Source: Bacillus luti
Lineage (GTDB): Bacteria > Bacillota > Bacilli > Bacillales > Bacillaceae_G
DNA length: 64,000 nucleotides
Direction: 5' to 3'
Assembly (NCBI RefSeq): GCF_001884105.1
Contig: NZ_MACI01000047.1
Span: 1 to 64,000, forward strand
Shown here: piece after piece, positions 9,139 to 18,108 of the stretch
Layout: each line of letters starts with the position of its first letter
How positions within the stretch are numbered: position 1 is the stretch's first letter
The notes under the pieces: generated by a model
Database searches by the model: none
Told to the model about the DNA's origin: nothing
Seen by the model: the letters and a program-made list of their open reading frames with translations, nothing else
Program-made: the position numbers and the translations under genes

Positions 9139-9537
9139 ATGAGCAAGCAACCGATGACACCATTTGAAGCAATTGGCGGTGAACAATGCATTGCAATATT
9201 AGTAGACACATTTTATTCCTATGTCAGTAAACACCCTGACTTATCTCCCATCTTCCCAGATGATTTAACAGAAACCGCTAGGAAGCAAAAACAATTTTTA
9301 ACACAATATTTAGGTGGTCCTAATTTGTACACTGAAGAACACGGTCATCCTATGTTAAGAGCACGCCATCTTCCGTTTGAGATTACTCCAAAACGAGCAG
9401 AGGCTTGGCTATCATGTATGGAGCAAGCAATGGATGATACAGGAGTGCACGGTCATATAAGAGAGTTTGTTTTTGAACGTTTAGCATTAACTGCTCAGCA
9501 TATGGTTAATACTCCAAACGAAACAGGTGAAGTGTAA
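9139..9537 (+). CDS. Truncated hemoglobin (YjbI-like)
   Basis: A 132-residue group II-type truncated globin. Typical segments are [33 protein letters not shown], the [19 protein letters not shown] loop, [10 protein letters not shown] and [14 protein letters not shown] with the conserved Trp of the G helix. It probably binds heme and oxygen or NO; in B. subtilis its gene partners yjbH. The stop codon TAA shares one base with the ATG of the next gene, so the two are translationally coupled. AAAAAGGAG precedes the start by the usual distance. Confidence 0.9.
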   Translation: MSKQPMTPFEAIGGEQCIAILVDTFYSYVSKHPDLSPIFPDDLTETARKQKQFLTQYLGGPNLYTEEHGHPMLRARHLPFEITPKRAEAWLSCMEQAMDDTGVHGHIREFVFERLALTAQHMVNTPNETGEV

Positions 9538-10430
9538 TGGATAAGCAGGAAGCAAAGCATATAAATATGCCATCTCCTTCCGCATGTGAGCATAAGTCTG
9601 TAGAAGCATATTTATTTATTGATCCACTTTGTAAAGATTGCTGGGAAATTGAGCCCTTTATTATTAAACTATGGCTTGAATACGGGAAATACTTCTCTAT
9701 TCGTCATATCGTAACAGGAAAAGTGGATGGAACGAACGCTTCCTCACACAAATGGAATAAACCTGCTAATATTCGATTTGTGTGGGAAAAGACAACAAGT
9801 TTACAAGGTTTTTCATGTGATGGAAAGGTACATATGCAAGAAGCATCATCAACACCATATTTAGTTTCGATGGCAATTAAGGCAGCCGAGTTACAGGGCC
9901 GAAAAGCAGGTTCGAAGTTTTTGCGAAAACTCCAAGAATACATTTTCCTTAAAAATGTATCAAACCCTGACTGCGAATTATTACTTGCATGTGCGAAAGA
10001 TAGCGACATTGATGTAGAAGAATTTAAAAAAGACCTACATTCTGCTAGCGCAAAAAAAGCTTTCCAGTGTGATTTAAAATTCACGAATGAAATGCATATT
10101 ACAGAAATACCTTCCCTCGTCTTTTTTCATGCGAATTCAGATGAAGAAGGTATTAAAATTGCTGGAACTTATTCCTATGACGTATACGTACAATTATTGA
10201 AAGAGCTCGTAAAATGTGAAATTGAACCAGAACCGTTACCACCTCTAGAAGTATTATTAGAAGCAACACAATTTATCTCTTCAAAAGAAGTAGCATTTAT
10301 ATATGACTGCCCGCAGCAAGAAATCGAGCGCGAACTAAAAAAATTGCAACTGAAACGAAAAGTACAAATGATTGAGGTAAAATGCGAACGGTATTGGAAA
10401 TGGATAGCAATAGAAAAAGACCTGGTGTAA
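9537..10430 (+). CDS. spxH: ClpXP adaptor protein SpxH (YjbH), DsbA-like
   Basis: A 297-residue thioredoxin-fold protein that presents Spx to ClpXP for degradation. The N-terminus holds a C-x-x-C pair (CKDC, Cys32 and Cys35) in a DsbA-like strand ([17 protein letters not shown]), and the middle part is helical. It overlaps the globin gene by one base. Its substrate gene spx lies about 7 kb away at 17.5-17.9 kb. Unusually, the TAA stop sits in the loop of the rho-independent terminator, so the last codons form the left arm of the hairpin. That same hairpin ends the convergent RoxS RNA. Confidence 0.9.
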   Translation: MDKQEAKHINMPSPSACEHKSVEAYLFIDPLCKDCWEIEPFIIKLWLEYGKYFSIRHIVTGKVDGTNASSHKWNKPANIRFVWEKTTSLQGFSCDGKVHMQEASSTPYLVSMAIKAAELQGRKAGSKFLRKLQEYIFLKNVSNPDCELLLACAKDSDIDVEEFKKDLHSASAKKAFQCDLKFTNEMHITEIPSLVFFHANSDEEGIKIAGTYSYDVYVQLLKELVKCEIEPEPLPPLEVLLEATQFISSKEVAFIYDCPQQEIERELKKLQLKRKVQMIEVKCERYWKWIAIEKDLV

Positions 10431-10446
10431 ACACCAGGTCTTTTTC
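10414..10446. terminator. Shared bidirectional terminator of spxH and RoxS
   Basis: The stem GACCTGGTGT/ACACCAGGTC has AAAAA on its left and TTTTT on its right. The spxH stop codon lies in the loop. Confidence 0.9.
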
Positions 10447-10531
10447 TTTACGGCTTATAAAAATATTAAAGGGGATGGGAGAAATTTTCACGTTCAAACA
10501 AAGGGGTATATGTTTGTATGTGAATTCGTTC
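10414..10531 (-). ncRNA. roxS: RoxS (RsaE) trans-acting small regulatory RNA
   Basis: Read on the minus strand, the sequence carries both C-rich seed regions known from S. aureus RsaE and B. subtilis RoxS: CCCCUUUGUUUGA (top strand about 10493-10505) and UUUCUCCCAUCCCCUUUA (about 10468-10485), separated by ACGUGAAAAU. Its location beside yjbH is the same as in B. subtilis, and the size (about 118 nt from the predicted start to the terminator) agrees. RoxS pairs through these C-rich loops with ribosome sites of central-metabolism and respiration mRNAs to rebalance NAD/NADH. The 5' end is inferred from a TATAAT at 10538-10543; no good -35 box is seen, as expected of an activator-dependent promoter. 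Confidence 0.9.
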
Positions 10532-10535
10532 ACGC
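10518..10535. promoter_or_regulatory. Rex operator at the RoxS promoter
   Basis: TGTGAA-TTCG-TTCACG closely matches the Rex consensus TTGTGAA-N4-TTCACAA. It lies immediately downstream of the TATAAT of RoxS and spans the expected start point, so NADH-sensing Rex would block transcription. Rex control of roxS is known in B. subtilis. A TGTGAAATT further upstream (about 10583-10591 region, minus strand) resembles a ResD site. Confidence 0.78.
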
Positions 10536-10650
10536 TTATTATATTACAAGATTCGACGTCAGATGACAACCCCTTTTGTCGAATTTCACACTTTTGTCAC
10601 ATTCTAAACGTTTTCATTTTTGAATAAGCTATATAAAAGCTCTTTAGGAG

Positions 10651-10833
10651 GTGTTTTTCATTAAAAAATCCTATATGTTACTCATTTTTTTATGTGTCCT
10701 CGTTTCTTTTTTCTTGTATATTCTCTCTCTACTACAAGCTTTTCCTAAAATTATTGCTTTGCCTCTTTTATTTGGAATCATCGTCATCGCTCTTTCCTAT
10801 TTCAATCATAGAAAACGATTTAAAGGGTTTTAA
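10651..10833 (+). CDS. Small two-segment membrane protein
   Basis: Up to 60 residues with two hydrophobic helices (MLLIFLCVLVSFFLYILSLL and a following one) and a basic tail NHRKRFKGF. No function is recognised; by position, beside roxS and spxH, it could correspond to B. subtilis yizD, which I cannot verify. The start is ambiguous: GTG at 10651 overlaps the AGGAGG ribosome site itself, whereas the in-frame ATT at 10660 lies at ideal spacing from it. A rare ATT start would give a 57-residue protein. Confidence 0.6.
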   Translation: MFFIKKSYMLLIFLCVLVSFFLYILSLLQAFPKIIALPLLFGIIVIALSYFNHRKRFKGF

Positions 10834-10929
10834 TTTCAAAAATCAACTGTAAAGCTGTCCTCTAATTTAGAAAAAACAAGGAAATTCACCTTATTCTTTC
10901 GACAAATATCGACAAATTGTTTTCCAAAT

Positions 10930-10959
10930 AAAAAGACGAGGATAAATCCCTCGTCTTTT
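10930..10959. terminator. Terminator of pepF (probably bidirectional)
   Basis: AAAAGACGAG/CTCGTCTTTT hairpin between the convergent small membrane gene and pepF. Confidence 0.85.
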
Positions 10960-10962
10960 CTA

Positions 10963-12789
10963 TTACTTCTCTTCAAATAATAACGCTTCTAATTCATTTA
11001 ATTTTTCTTCGAATACTTGTAGTGCTTCTTTTACAGGTTCTGGAGACGCCATATCTACTCCTGCTCTTTTCAGCACTTCAATTGGGTAATCCGAGCTTCC
11101 TGCCTTTAAGAACTCGTTAATGTAACGTTCTACTGCTGGTTGCCCTTCTTCTAAAATTTGTTTCGATAAAGCTGTTGCCGCACTAAATCCTGTTGCGTAT
11201 TGATATACGTAATAGTTGTAGTAGAAGTGCGGAATACGAGACCACTCTAAGCCAATTTCTTCATCGATTACTAACGCGTCACCGAAGTATTTCTTATTTA
11301 AATCGTAGTAGATTTCCGTTAACATGTCTGGCGTAACAGCATGTCCTTCTTGTACTTTCTTATGAATAATATGCTCAAACTCTGCGAACATCGTTTGACG
11401 GAATACAGTACCACGGAATCCTTCTAAGTAATGATTTAATAAGTATAGACGCTCTTTCTTATCTTCTGTCGTTTTTAATAAATAATCATTTAGAAGCGCT
11501 TCATTACAAGTTGATGCTACCTCTGCAACGAAGATTGAATAATCCCCATATACGTGCGGCTGTGTCTTTCTTGTATAGTAACTATGCACAGAATGACCAA
11601 ACTCATGAGCAAGTGTAAATAAATTATTTACATTATCATGCCAGTTCATTAAAATATACGGATTTGTCCCGTATGCACCAGATGAATATGCTCCGCTTCG
11701 CTTTCCTTTATTCTCGTACACATCTACCCAACGATTTTCATATGCTTCTTTCAAAATTTCAACATACTCATCACCAAGTACGTTTAAAGATTTTAATAAC
11801 AGGTTTTGCGCTTCTTCATATTTCACGTTCATTTTCACTTCTGGTACGAGCGGTGTATATAAATCGTACATATGGAGCTCATCAAGTCCTAATGCTCGTT
11901 TACGAATATCAATGTAACGATGTAATAGATGTAAGTTGTCATTTACTGTTTCAACGAGTTGATCGTATACTGCTTCCGGAATATTATTATTACTTAATGC
12001 AGCTTGGCGAGCAGAATCATATTTACGAACGCGTGCATTGAAATTATTACGTTTCACTGCACCGCTTAACGTACTTGAGAATGTGTTCTTAAATTTCCCG
12101 TACGTTTCATAAACAGCTTTGAATGCATCTTCACGGACACGACGATCATCACTTTCTAAAAACTGAATGTAACGGCCATGCGTAATTTCTATTTCTTCTC
12201 CATCCTCACCTTTAATAGATGGGAATTTTAAATCCGCATTATTCAACATACCGAATGTATTACTTGATGCACTCATCACTTCAGACGCTTCCGCTAGTAA
12301 AGCTTCTTCCGCTTCAGATAATACGTGCGGGCGTTGACGTGTAATTTCTTCTAATGCATGTTCATATACACTTAAATCTCTATTTTCTTTCAAGAATGTT
12401 TGCAGTGTATCTTCTGAAATCGTTAAAATTTCAGGCACGATATAAGCTGTACTACTAGATACTTGTGAGTATAAATTTGTCGCACGATCATTTAATGCTT
12501 GATATACAGAGTTTGTCGTATCTTGATCGTAACGCATATGAGCATATGTATATAGCTTACCTAATCGCATTGAAATCTCATCTTCATATTGCAGTGCCTC
12601 AAGTAAGTTGTCCGCAGAGTCACCAAGCTTACCTTTAAATTCAGTTAACTTCGGTAATAACTCTTTAATAGCTTGGAATTCCTTTTCCCATTCTGCATCT
12701 GTTTGGAAAATATCTTCTAATCGCCACGTATTTGCTTCTTCAATCTCATTGCGATCTGGTAATGTTTTTGCTTTGTTTTGTTCAGACAT
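10963..12789 (-). CDS. pepF: Oligoendopeptidase F (M3B metallopeptidase)
   Basis: A 608-residue cytosolic zinc peptidase that cleaves short peptides of roughly 7-17 residues. The HEFGHSVHSYY motif (about 392-402) supplies both zinc His and the catalytic Glu. Typical M3B features are the helical N-terminal part (YEDEISMRLGKLYTYAHMRYDQD) and the C-terminal PHFYYNYYVYQYATGFSAA. GGAGGGC precedes the ATG. It lies downstream of coiA in the same orientation, as yjbG-yjbF in B. subtilis. It can digest peptides imported by the Opp system encoded further right. Confidence 0.95.
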   Translation of the reverse strand: MSEQNKAKTLPDRNEIEEANTWRLEDIFQTDAEWEKEFQAIKELLPKLTEFKGKLGDSADNLLEALQYEDEISMRLGKLYTYAHMRYDQDTTNSVYQALNDRATNLYSQVSSSTAYIVPEILTISEDTLQTFLKENRDLSVYEHALEEITRQRPHVLSEAEEALLAEASEVMSASSNTFGMLNNADLKFPSIKGEDGEEIEITHGRYIQFLESDDRRVREDAFKAVYETYGKFKNTFSSTLSGAVKRNNFNARVRKYDSARQAALSNNNIPEAVYDQLVETVNDNLHLLHRYIDIRKRALGLDELHMYDLYTPLVPEVKMNVKYEEAQNLLLKSLNVLGDEYVEILKEAYENRWVDVYENKGKRSGAYSSGAYGTNPYILMNWHDNVNNLFTLAHEFGHSVHSYYTRKTQPHVYGDYSIFVAEVASTCNEALLNDYLLKTTEDKKERLYLLNHYLEGFRGTVFRQTMFAEFEHIIHKKVQEGHAVTPDMLTEIYYDLNKKYFGDALVIDEEIGLEWSRIPHFYYNYYVYQYATGFSAATALSKQILEEGQPAVERYINEFLKAGSSDYPIEVLKRAGVDMASPEPVKEALQVFEEKLNELEALLFEEK

Positions 12790-12840
12790 TCTTAAAGCCC
12801 TCCTTTAAATATCTCTACTTAAGTACAATTCGTTTTTTTG

Positions 12841-14076
12841 CTATGTAATTCCTTCACAATCCCCCTTTATTATATCCCCTTTTCCATCTCTCATGTTGAA
12901 CTTTGCCTCAAATAAAGATAGGGCATACGCTAAACATATTTCATCATGCTTCCTAATATCTTCCTCTGTGTGCAACGTAACTACATCCCTTGTTTTCTCG
13001 TACGTATAAGTTCCCACTTTATGCAAGACACCTACATAACATAAAAAGGTCATATATTCGGTAACTGCCTCTTTCCATATGTGCCGCGAAAAATAGGGAA
13101 GTAGGCGTCTTTTCGAATACTTCTTCACATAACTACACACATACCCCAGGGAAATACAATCCCCTACTACAAGTTGCCCTATACACTTCATATATAGAAC
13201 AGCTTGCCATATAAATGGATTCGTTTGAAAAGCAAATGCAGACGGAAGCGGAACACCAATTTCAGAAGGAAAGCTCGCTGGAGGGCATTTTAATTGATAT
13301 AAGAGGTGTAGTAATGACTTATAATTATAAGTCCAAATTGGCAGAGCATTTTGCCGAAAATAGCTCTTCCTTTTCTTCCACTCTTGCTCTAATTTTTCTT
13401 TTTCGAAAGGAACAGAGGAAAAAAGCATGTCAATAGTAGTCGTATCGCTTGGTAAATAAATAGTATGCGAGAAAGAGACATTTGTAGAAAACGGAGTGAT
13501 AAATGCGCATTTCATAAATGATTTTTGCTTCGGACAGAAGAAAATAAGAAGTGGCTGAGGATAAGATTGTAAGGAGAAAGCCAGAAGTGAGGAGAATTTC
13601 ATCAAATATGCAGATTGCTTTTTTAATTGATTTCCACCAATAATCCAGATGACCTGGATGCCAGCTTGCCAATACGAGTATGTTCGTTTCGAAAGCTGCT
13701 CTACGGAAAGATTCGCACATTGATATTCAATCGCAACTTTTCTACCTGCTCTCTCTACGAAAACATCTGGCCTTTGCTGAATTTCTGGAAGGTAATGCTC
13801 TATATTCACATGAAACTTTTGACGTTTCAACCATCTATATAACAATTCTTTACCATTCATATGATATATAGATTCTACTTCATAAAAGGCAAGGCACGAA
13901 TCAACTTTCTTATGGGCAAAATGCCAACTTTTTTGTGTCCCTAATTTCATTCGCACTTCCTTTCCGCAAGCTATGCAAAAGAAGCGTTCCATTTTGCGCA
14001 TACGTTGTAAAAGCTCTTCATCACGATTATAGAGTAGATGAATTTTCTCCCCATTTTCTCTTTTAGCGATAAACAT
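12841..14076 (-). CDS. coiA: Competence protein CoiA
   Basis: A 411-residue CoiA-like protein, needed for processing or recombining DNA taken up during transformation. The N-terminus has a zinc-ribbon-like CIACGKEVRMKLG with a later WHFAHKK, followed by a nuclease-like core (RPDVFVERAGRKVAIEYQCA, then TYSYWQAGIQVIWIIGG) in which D...E-x-Q looks like a PD-(D/E)xK site. It is slightly longer than B. subtilis CoiA. An upstream in-frame GTG at 14085 abuts the AAAGGG ribosome site, so ATG 14076 is preferred. B. cereus-group strains are not readily transformable, yet the frame is intact. Confidence 0.87.
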   Translation of the reverse strand: MFIAKRENGEKIHLLYNRDEELLQRMRKMERFFCIACGKEVRMKLGTQKSWHFAHKKVDSCLAFYEVESIYHMNGKELLYRWLKRQKFHVNIEHYLPEIQQRPDVFVERAGRKVAIEYQCANLSVEQLSKRTYSYWQAGIQVIWIIGGNQLKKQSAYLMKFSSLLAFSLQSYPQPLLIFFCPKQKSFMKCAFITPFSTNVSFSHTIYLPSDTTTIDMLFSSVPFEKEKLEQEWKKRKSYFRQNALPIWTYNYKSLLHLLYQLKCPPASFPSEIGVPLPSAFAFQTNPFIWQAVLYMKCIGQLVVGDCISLGYVCSYVKKYSKRRLLPYFSRHIWKEAVTEYMTFLCYVGVLHKVGTYTYEKTRDVVTLHTEEDIRKHDEICLAYALSLFEAKFNMRDGKGDIIKGDCEGIT

Positions 14077-14133
14077 TTGAATCACACCCTTTCAGCTCCT
14101 TATATTCTACAATTTGTTACAAATTCCTTTAAA

Positions 14134-14164
14134 AAAGAGATGTCCAAATTTCGGACATCTCTTT
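14134..14164 (-). terminator. Terminator of cls
   Basis: AAAGAGATGTCC/GGACATCTCTTT stem; read on the minus strand it is followed by TTTTTT. Confidence 0.88.
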
Positions 14165-15709
14165 CTATAACAACGGTGATAATAACCGGTACGTCGATTC
14201 CACAATCCTTCTATGGAGACGTCTTTTATGAAAACGATCGACATGAATTTCACTTGATTCTTCTATATCTTCTTTAAAGTCTTGAACGAGTTTTCGAATG
14301 CTATCTGTATCATATAAAAAGGCATTCACCTCAAAATTCAAATGAAAACTTCTCATATCCATATTTGCTGTTCCAATCGAAGCTAAATCAGAATCGACGA
14401 TGACCACTTTACTATGAAGAAAACCTTTTTCATATTCATATATCTTTACTCCTGCATCTAAAAGCTCTGGGAAATATGATCTTGATGCATAAAAGACAGT
14501 GCGCTTATCAGGTTTACTCGGCATGAGTAAACGAACATCAATACCAGCAAGTGCCGCTACCTTTAGTGCTGATAAAATATCATCATCCGGAATGAAATAC
14601 GGCGTTGCAATCCAAATGGATTTCCGAGCAGAAGCAATCATTGCAAAATACAAATGTTTAATCGTTTCCCATTTATTATCTGGTCCACCTGCAACGAGTT
14701 GCACTCCTCCCCAATTTTCTCCTTCTACTGCTGTCGCTTGTAAATATTCAGGGGCTAACACAGCCTCACCAGTCATATAAAACCAATCTTGAAGGAAAAT
14801 AAGTTGCAAGCTTTGAACAGCTTCACCACGTAAATATAAATGTGTATCTCGCCAAAAACCGAAATATTTATCCTTCCCTAAATATTCATCACCAATATTT
14901 AGTCCACCTACAAACCCTTCATTCCCATCAATAATAACGATTTTCCGGTGGTTTCGATAATTAATTTTATCGTTTAAAATCGGAAAGCGCACAGGGAAGA
15001 ACGGAATCATTTCTACACCTGCATCGTTTAATTCTTCAATATACGATTTCGATAACTTAAAACTGCCAACCGCATCATATAAAAAACGCACGACAACGCC
15101 TTCTTTTGATTTCTGTATTAAAATATCTTTAATTTCTGTTCCTAGCTTATCATCACGTACAATGTAATATTCCATATGAATATGATGTTTCGCTCGTTTC
15201 AATCCGTCTAAAATAGCCTGAAACGTTTCATCTCCATTTGTTAATGTTCTCGTTTCAGTTTGGAATGAAATATTTAAAGCACCTAATCGATCCGCTAAAC
15301 GAAATAACAACTCCTGATGCTTATGATCACGCAAAATTCGCTCTTCATAATCTTCATGTCCCTTATATTGTAAAAACGCCTGTTCATCGAGTAAGGCCTT
15401 CTTCTGGAACATTCTTTTTCTCCGAAAGTTCTGTCCAAATAATAAATAAGCGAAGAATCCAAATACCGGAAAAATACCTAACACAATGAGCCATGTAAGT
15501 GTTTTAGATGGGTGACGGTTCTCTAAGAAAATAACGCAGCCAATTAAAAATGCAGATACCGTAAATAAAATACTAATAATACCTAAAATCGAAACATCTT
15601 TTATCCCAATTACATCCGAATAAAATGCTACATCAATAAACATACGCAACGAAACAAATAACGCGAACAATAGTAGAACAAAGAAAATCAACTTTAACGT
15701 ATTTTTCAT
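14165..15709 (-). CDS. cls: Cardiolipin synthase
   Basis: A 514-residue membrane-bound phospholipase D superfamily enzyme that condenses two phosphatidylglycerols into cardiolipin. Two or three N-terminal transmembrane helices (about 5-90, ending in LVLGIFPVFGFFAYLLFG) precede two HKD motifs: NHRKIVIIDGNEGFVGGLNIGDEY (here HRK, about 247-270) and HSKVVIVDSDLASIGTANMDMRSF (about 429-452). The first motif reads HxK with Arg in between, as is normal for Cls. It has its own terminator and GAGGTAAGAG ribosome site and appears monocistronic. Confidence 0.93.
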   Translation of the reverse strand: MKNTLKLIFFVLLLFALFVSLRMFIDVAFYSDVIGIKDVSILGIISILFTVSAFLIGCVIFLENRHPSKTLTWLIVLGIFPVFGFFAYLLFGQNFRRKRMFQKKALLDEQAFLQYKGHEDYEERILRDHKHQELLFRLADRLGALNISFQTETRTLTNGDETFQAILDGLKRAKHHIHMEYYIVRDDKLGTEIKDILIQKSKEGVVVRFLYDAVGSFKLSKSYIEELNDAGVEMIPFFPVRFPILNDKINYRNHRKIVIIDGNEGFVGGLNIGDEYLGKDKYFGFWRDTHLYLRGEAVQSLQLIFLQDWFYMTGEAVLAPEYLQATAVEGENWGGVQLVAGGPDNKWETIKHLYFAMIASARKSIWIATPYFIPDDDILSALKVAALAGIDVRLLMPSKPDKRTVFYASRSYFPELLDAGVKIYEYEKGFLHSKVVIVDSDLASIGTANMDMRSFHLNFEVNAFLYDTDSIRKLVQDFKEDIEESSEIHVDRFHKRRLHRRIVESTYRLLSPLL

Positions 15710-15750
15710 CTCTTACCTCCTTACGAAGAAAGCTTTCCTATTCTTCATAT

Positions 15751-15781
15751 AAAAAGCCGATTTCATACTACAGAAATCGGC
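15751..15781 (-). terminator. Terminator of mecA
   Basis: AAAAAGCCGATTTC/GAAATCGGC hairpin, oriented for the minus strand with a T tract on that strand. It lies just after the mecA stop codon. Confidence 0.85.
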
Positions 15782-16465
15782 CTACGTTTTAGCAGGAAAA
15801 TTATTGCGAATTGTTTCAAGCGCATGCTCTTTCACAATTTGTTTCCCATACTCACCTACACGATGAATTGTTAAAGTAGATTCTTCTCCATATTCTAAAA
15901 TAATACTTAGAATACGATCAATTTCCTCTTCATCATGTAGCACTTCATCGAATTCCACATATACATAATAGCGGTCCTCAAACGAATACAGCTCATCTTT
16001 TATATCCTCAAAGATAAGACGGTGGCTTAATGAAATAACATCTTCAAAATCATTAAACTTAATTAAAAAGCCAAACGTACCATCTTCATTAAAGTTTGTT
16101 CCTGTTTGTTCCTCTACCTCTTCCACTAATTCTTGCTGGAATAATGATTCGATCCCTTCATCTAGAGGAATGTCTATAATTTTATCTACCCCTATTGGCA
16201 GCTCCAGCTTTTGCCCATCCTTTGACAGCTCTGCTTTCGTTACAAGTACTTCAATCCCTTTATCGACTGCTTGCACTTGAATCCATAGCGGTCCATCAAT
16301 AAAGAAATCGTCATGATCACGAGCTTCGTCCATCATCTCCCAAAAGAGCTCTTCACTTCGTTCGCGGTCGTACCAAATTTCTTCACGATTAAACCCTCTG
16401 TCCTCTATATCAACGTACGTAATAAAAAATTTCATCGTATGGTCATTAATTCTTTCAATTTCCAA
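15782..16465 (-). CDS. mecA: Adaptor protein MecA
   Basis: A 227-residue acidic adaptor that activates ClpC and delivers substrates such as ComK to ClpCP. The N-terminal substrate-binding module (MEIERINDHTMKFFITYVDI) and C-terminal ClpC-binding module (FEDVISLSHRL, YYVYVEFDE, then ILEYGEES) are both present, joined by an acidic linker. Start is TTG at 16465 behind GGGAGAG. In B. subtilis mecA also neighbours yjbF/coiA and spx. The acidic N-terminal region DRERSEELFWEMMDEARDHD is well conserved. Confidence 0.92.
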   Translation of the reverse strand: MEIERINDHTMKFFITYVDIEDRGFNREEIWYDRERSEELFWEMMDEARDHDDFFIDGPLWIQVQAVDKGIEVLVTKAELSKDGQKLELPIGVDKIIDIPLDEGIESLFQQELVEEVEEQTGTNFNEDGTFGFLIKFNDFEDVISLSHRLIFEDIKDELYSFEDRYYVYVEFDEVLHDEEEIDRILSIILEYGEESTLTIHRVGEYGKQIVKEHALETIRNNFPAKT

Positions 16466-16822
16466 AATACAACTCTCCCTTCCTGCTTAGAATTGTTATG
16501 AAGGGATTCCCCACTCATATGACAAATCAATAGATTCTTGTACTCTCATTTTATGATAAGATTCTCCAGAATGGAAATAAAATCGATTTATTTTACAAAA
16601 ATAGTTATATGCCTATCTTCATTCGATCATCTACACGAATATATCATTATAGCGATTTCTTACTCACAAAAAATTTGGACATACATTTCCACATTCCCCC
16701 GTACACTGTAATAAAGTGAAACTTCCTTTACAGAAGATTTTTTAGTCCCCAAGATACAGGAAACCTTCTTCATCACATACATATAGTTCGCTTATTAAAA
16801 CATCATAAATGGAGGCAGACGA
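16466..16822. other. Intergenic region mecA / TerC gene, no gene seen
   Basis: Divergent promoter space. A loose hairpin (GAAG...CTTC arms around 16732-16772) precedes the TerC gene. I looked for the manganese-sensing yybP-ykoY riboswitch common before TerC genes and did not find its conserved core. No open frame of note. Confidence 0.5.
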
Positions 16823-17497
16823 ATGGACTTAGAGTTTTTAACATCTGTACTAATGATTGTCGGTATCGATGTTGTATTAGGTGGCGATAACGCAATTGTC
16901 ATCGCATTAGCTAGCCGAAATTTACCTGAACCTAAACGAAATAAAGCCATTTTGATCGGTACTATTTTAGCAATTGTACTACGAATTCTCCTTACCATAC
17001 TAGCTGTCTACTTACTTGACATTCCATTTCTACAGCTTACTGGCGGGATTTTACTTACATTAATTGCAGTCAATTTATTAACTGATAATAGCAACGACCT
17101 TTCTTCTATTCAAGGAAAAACAACTTTATTCCAAGCTGTGCGTACAATTGTATTCGCAGATATCGTTATGGGGTTTGATAATGTTATCGCCATTGCAGGT
17201 GCAGCTCACGGGAGGTTTTTACTCGTCATAATCGGCTTGTTCATTTCTATACCGATTATCATTTGGGGCAGCAAACTTATTTTAATACTTATGGAACGCT
17301 TTCCATTCCTCATTTATTGCGGCGCAGCAATTCTTTCCTATACAGCAGGAAAAATGGTTACACACGAAGATAGACTTGCAACTTTCTTTCATAACAATCC
17401 AGGTTTCACCACGAGCATTCCTTACCTATTCATTTTCACTGTTCTATGCATCGGTATTATCGTTCAACAAGTTCGATTACGGAATGTGAAACATTAA
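16823..17497 (+). CDS. TerC-family integral membrane protein (YjbE-like)
   Basis: A 224-residue protein with about seven transmembrane helices. Two diagnostic acidic motifs lie in membrane segments: GGDNAIVIALASRNL (about 20-34) and GFDNVIAIAGAAHGRF (about 117-132), whose Asp residues are thought to coordinate metal. Family members in Bacilli export manganese, some to metallate secreted enzymes. It matches B. subtilis YjbE in position, next to spx and mecA. GGAGGCAGACGA precedes the ATG. Metal specificity is inferred from the family only. Confidence 0.87.
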   Translation: MDLEFLTSVLMIVGIDVVLGGDNAIVIALASRNLPEPKRNKAILIGTILAIVLRILLTILAVYLLDIPFLQLTGGILLTLIAVNLLTDNSNDLSSIQGKTTLFQAVRTIVFADIVMGFDNVIAIAGAAHGRFLLVIIGLFISIPIIIWGSKLILILMERFPFLIYCGAAILSYTAGKMVTHEDRLATFFHNNPGFTTSIPYLFIFTVLCIGIIVQQVRLRNVKH

Positions 17498-17499
17498 AA

Positions 17500-17534
17500 A
17501 AAACCTTCTACTATATAATAGGTAGAAGGTTTTC
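17500..17534. terminator. Bidirectional terminator between TerC gene and spx
   Basis: AAAACCTTCTAC/GTAGAAGGTTTT stem with A and T tracts, between convergent genes. Confidence 0.88.
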
Positions 17535-17546
17535 ATATTATTATAA

Positions 17547-17942
17547 TTAATTTACAAGACGCTGTGCTTCACGTAATTGGAACGTTCTTACTGTACGTGG
17601 TAAGAAACGGCGGATTTCGTCTTCATTGTAACCTACTTGAAGGCGTTTTTCGTCGATCATAATTGGACGACGTAAAATCCCTGGATAGTCACGAATCATC
17701 TTATATAAATCTTGAAGTGGTAAAGACTCTAAGTTTACATTTAATTCTTGGAAAACTTTCGAACGAGTAGAAATAATCTCATCCGTTCCGCTTTCTGTCA
17801 TACGTAAAATCTCTTTAATTTCCTCAATCGTTAATGGATCTGAGAAAATATTACGTTCTGTATAAGGAATATGATTTTCCTCTAGCCATAATTTCGCCTT
17901 TCTACAAGACGTACAGCTTGGAGAACTATATAATGTTACCAT
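17547..17942 (-). CDS. spx: Redox-responsive transcriptional regulator Spx
   Basis: A 131-residue ArsC-fold regulator that binds the alpha C-terminal domain of RNA polymerase and switches on thiol-stress genes. The redox pair is C-T-S-C at residues 10-13 ([10 protein letters not shown]). Also present is the [25 protein letters not shown] segment typical of Spx. Its C-terminus ends in LVN, consistent with recognition by ClpXP. Its adaptor SpxH is encoded at 9.5-10.4 kb. AGGAGAG precedes the ATG. The upstream region carries a PerR-like box. Confidence 0.96.
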   Translation of the reverse strand: MVTLYSSPSCTSCRKAKLWLEENHIPYTERNIFSDPLTIEEIKEILRMTESGTDEIISTRSKVFQELNVNLESLPLQDLYKMIRDYPGILRRPIMIDEKRLQVGYNEDEIRRFLPRTVRTFQLREAQRLVN

Positions 17943-18108
17943 ACAAAGCTCACTCTCCTTAAAGAGTACAAATTCTGTACTAATTACAGTTTAAATTTCT
18001 AATTTCAGCAATTTTTCGCGATAACTTGTCTTATTGAAAAGTGCAAAAATCGCATTTCATGTAAGCAACAACTTTTAATAAACAACAATTACTTTTAATA
18101 AGTAACTT

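Noticed and set aside
16680-16822. Possible yybP-ykoY manganese riboswitch before the TerC gene
   Set aside because: The conserved core sequences were looked for and not found; only a loose GAAG/CTTC foldback is present.
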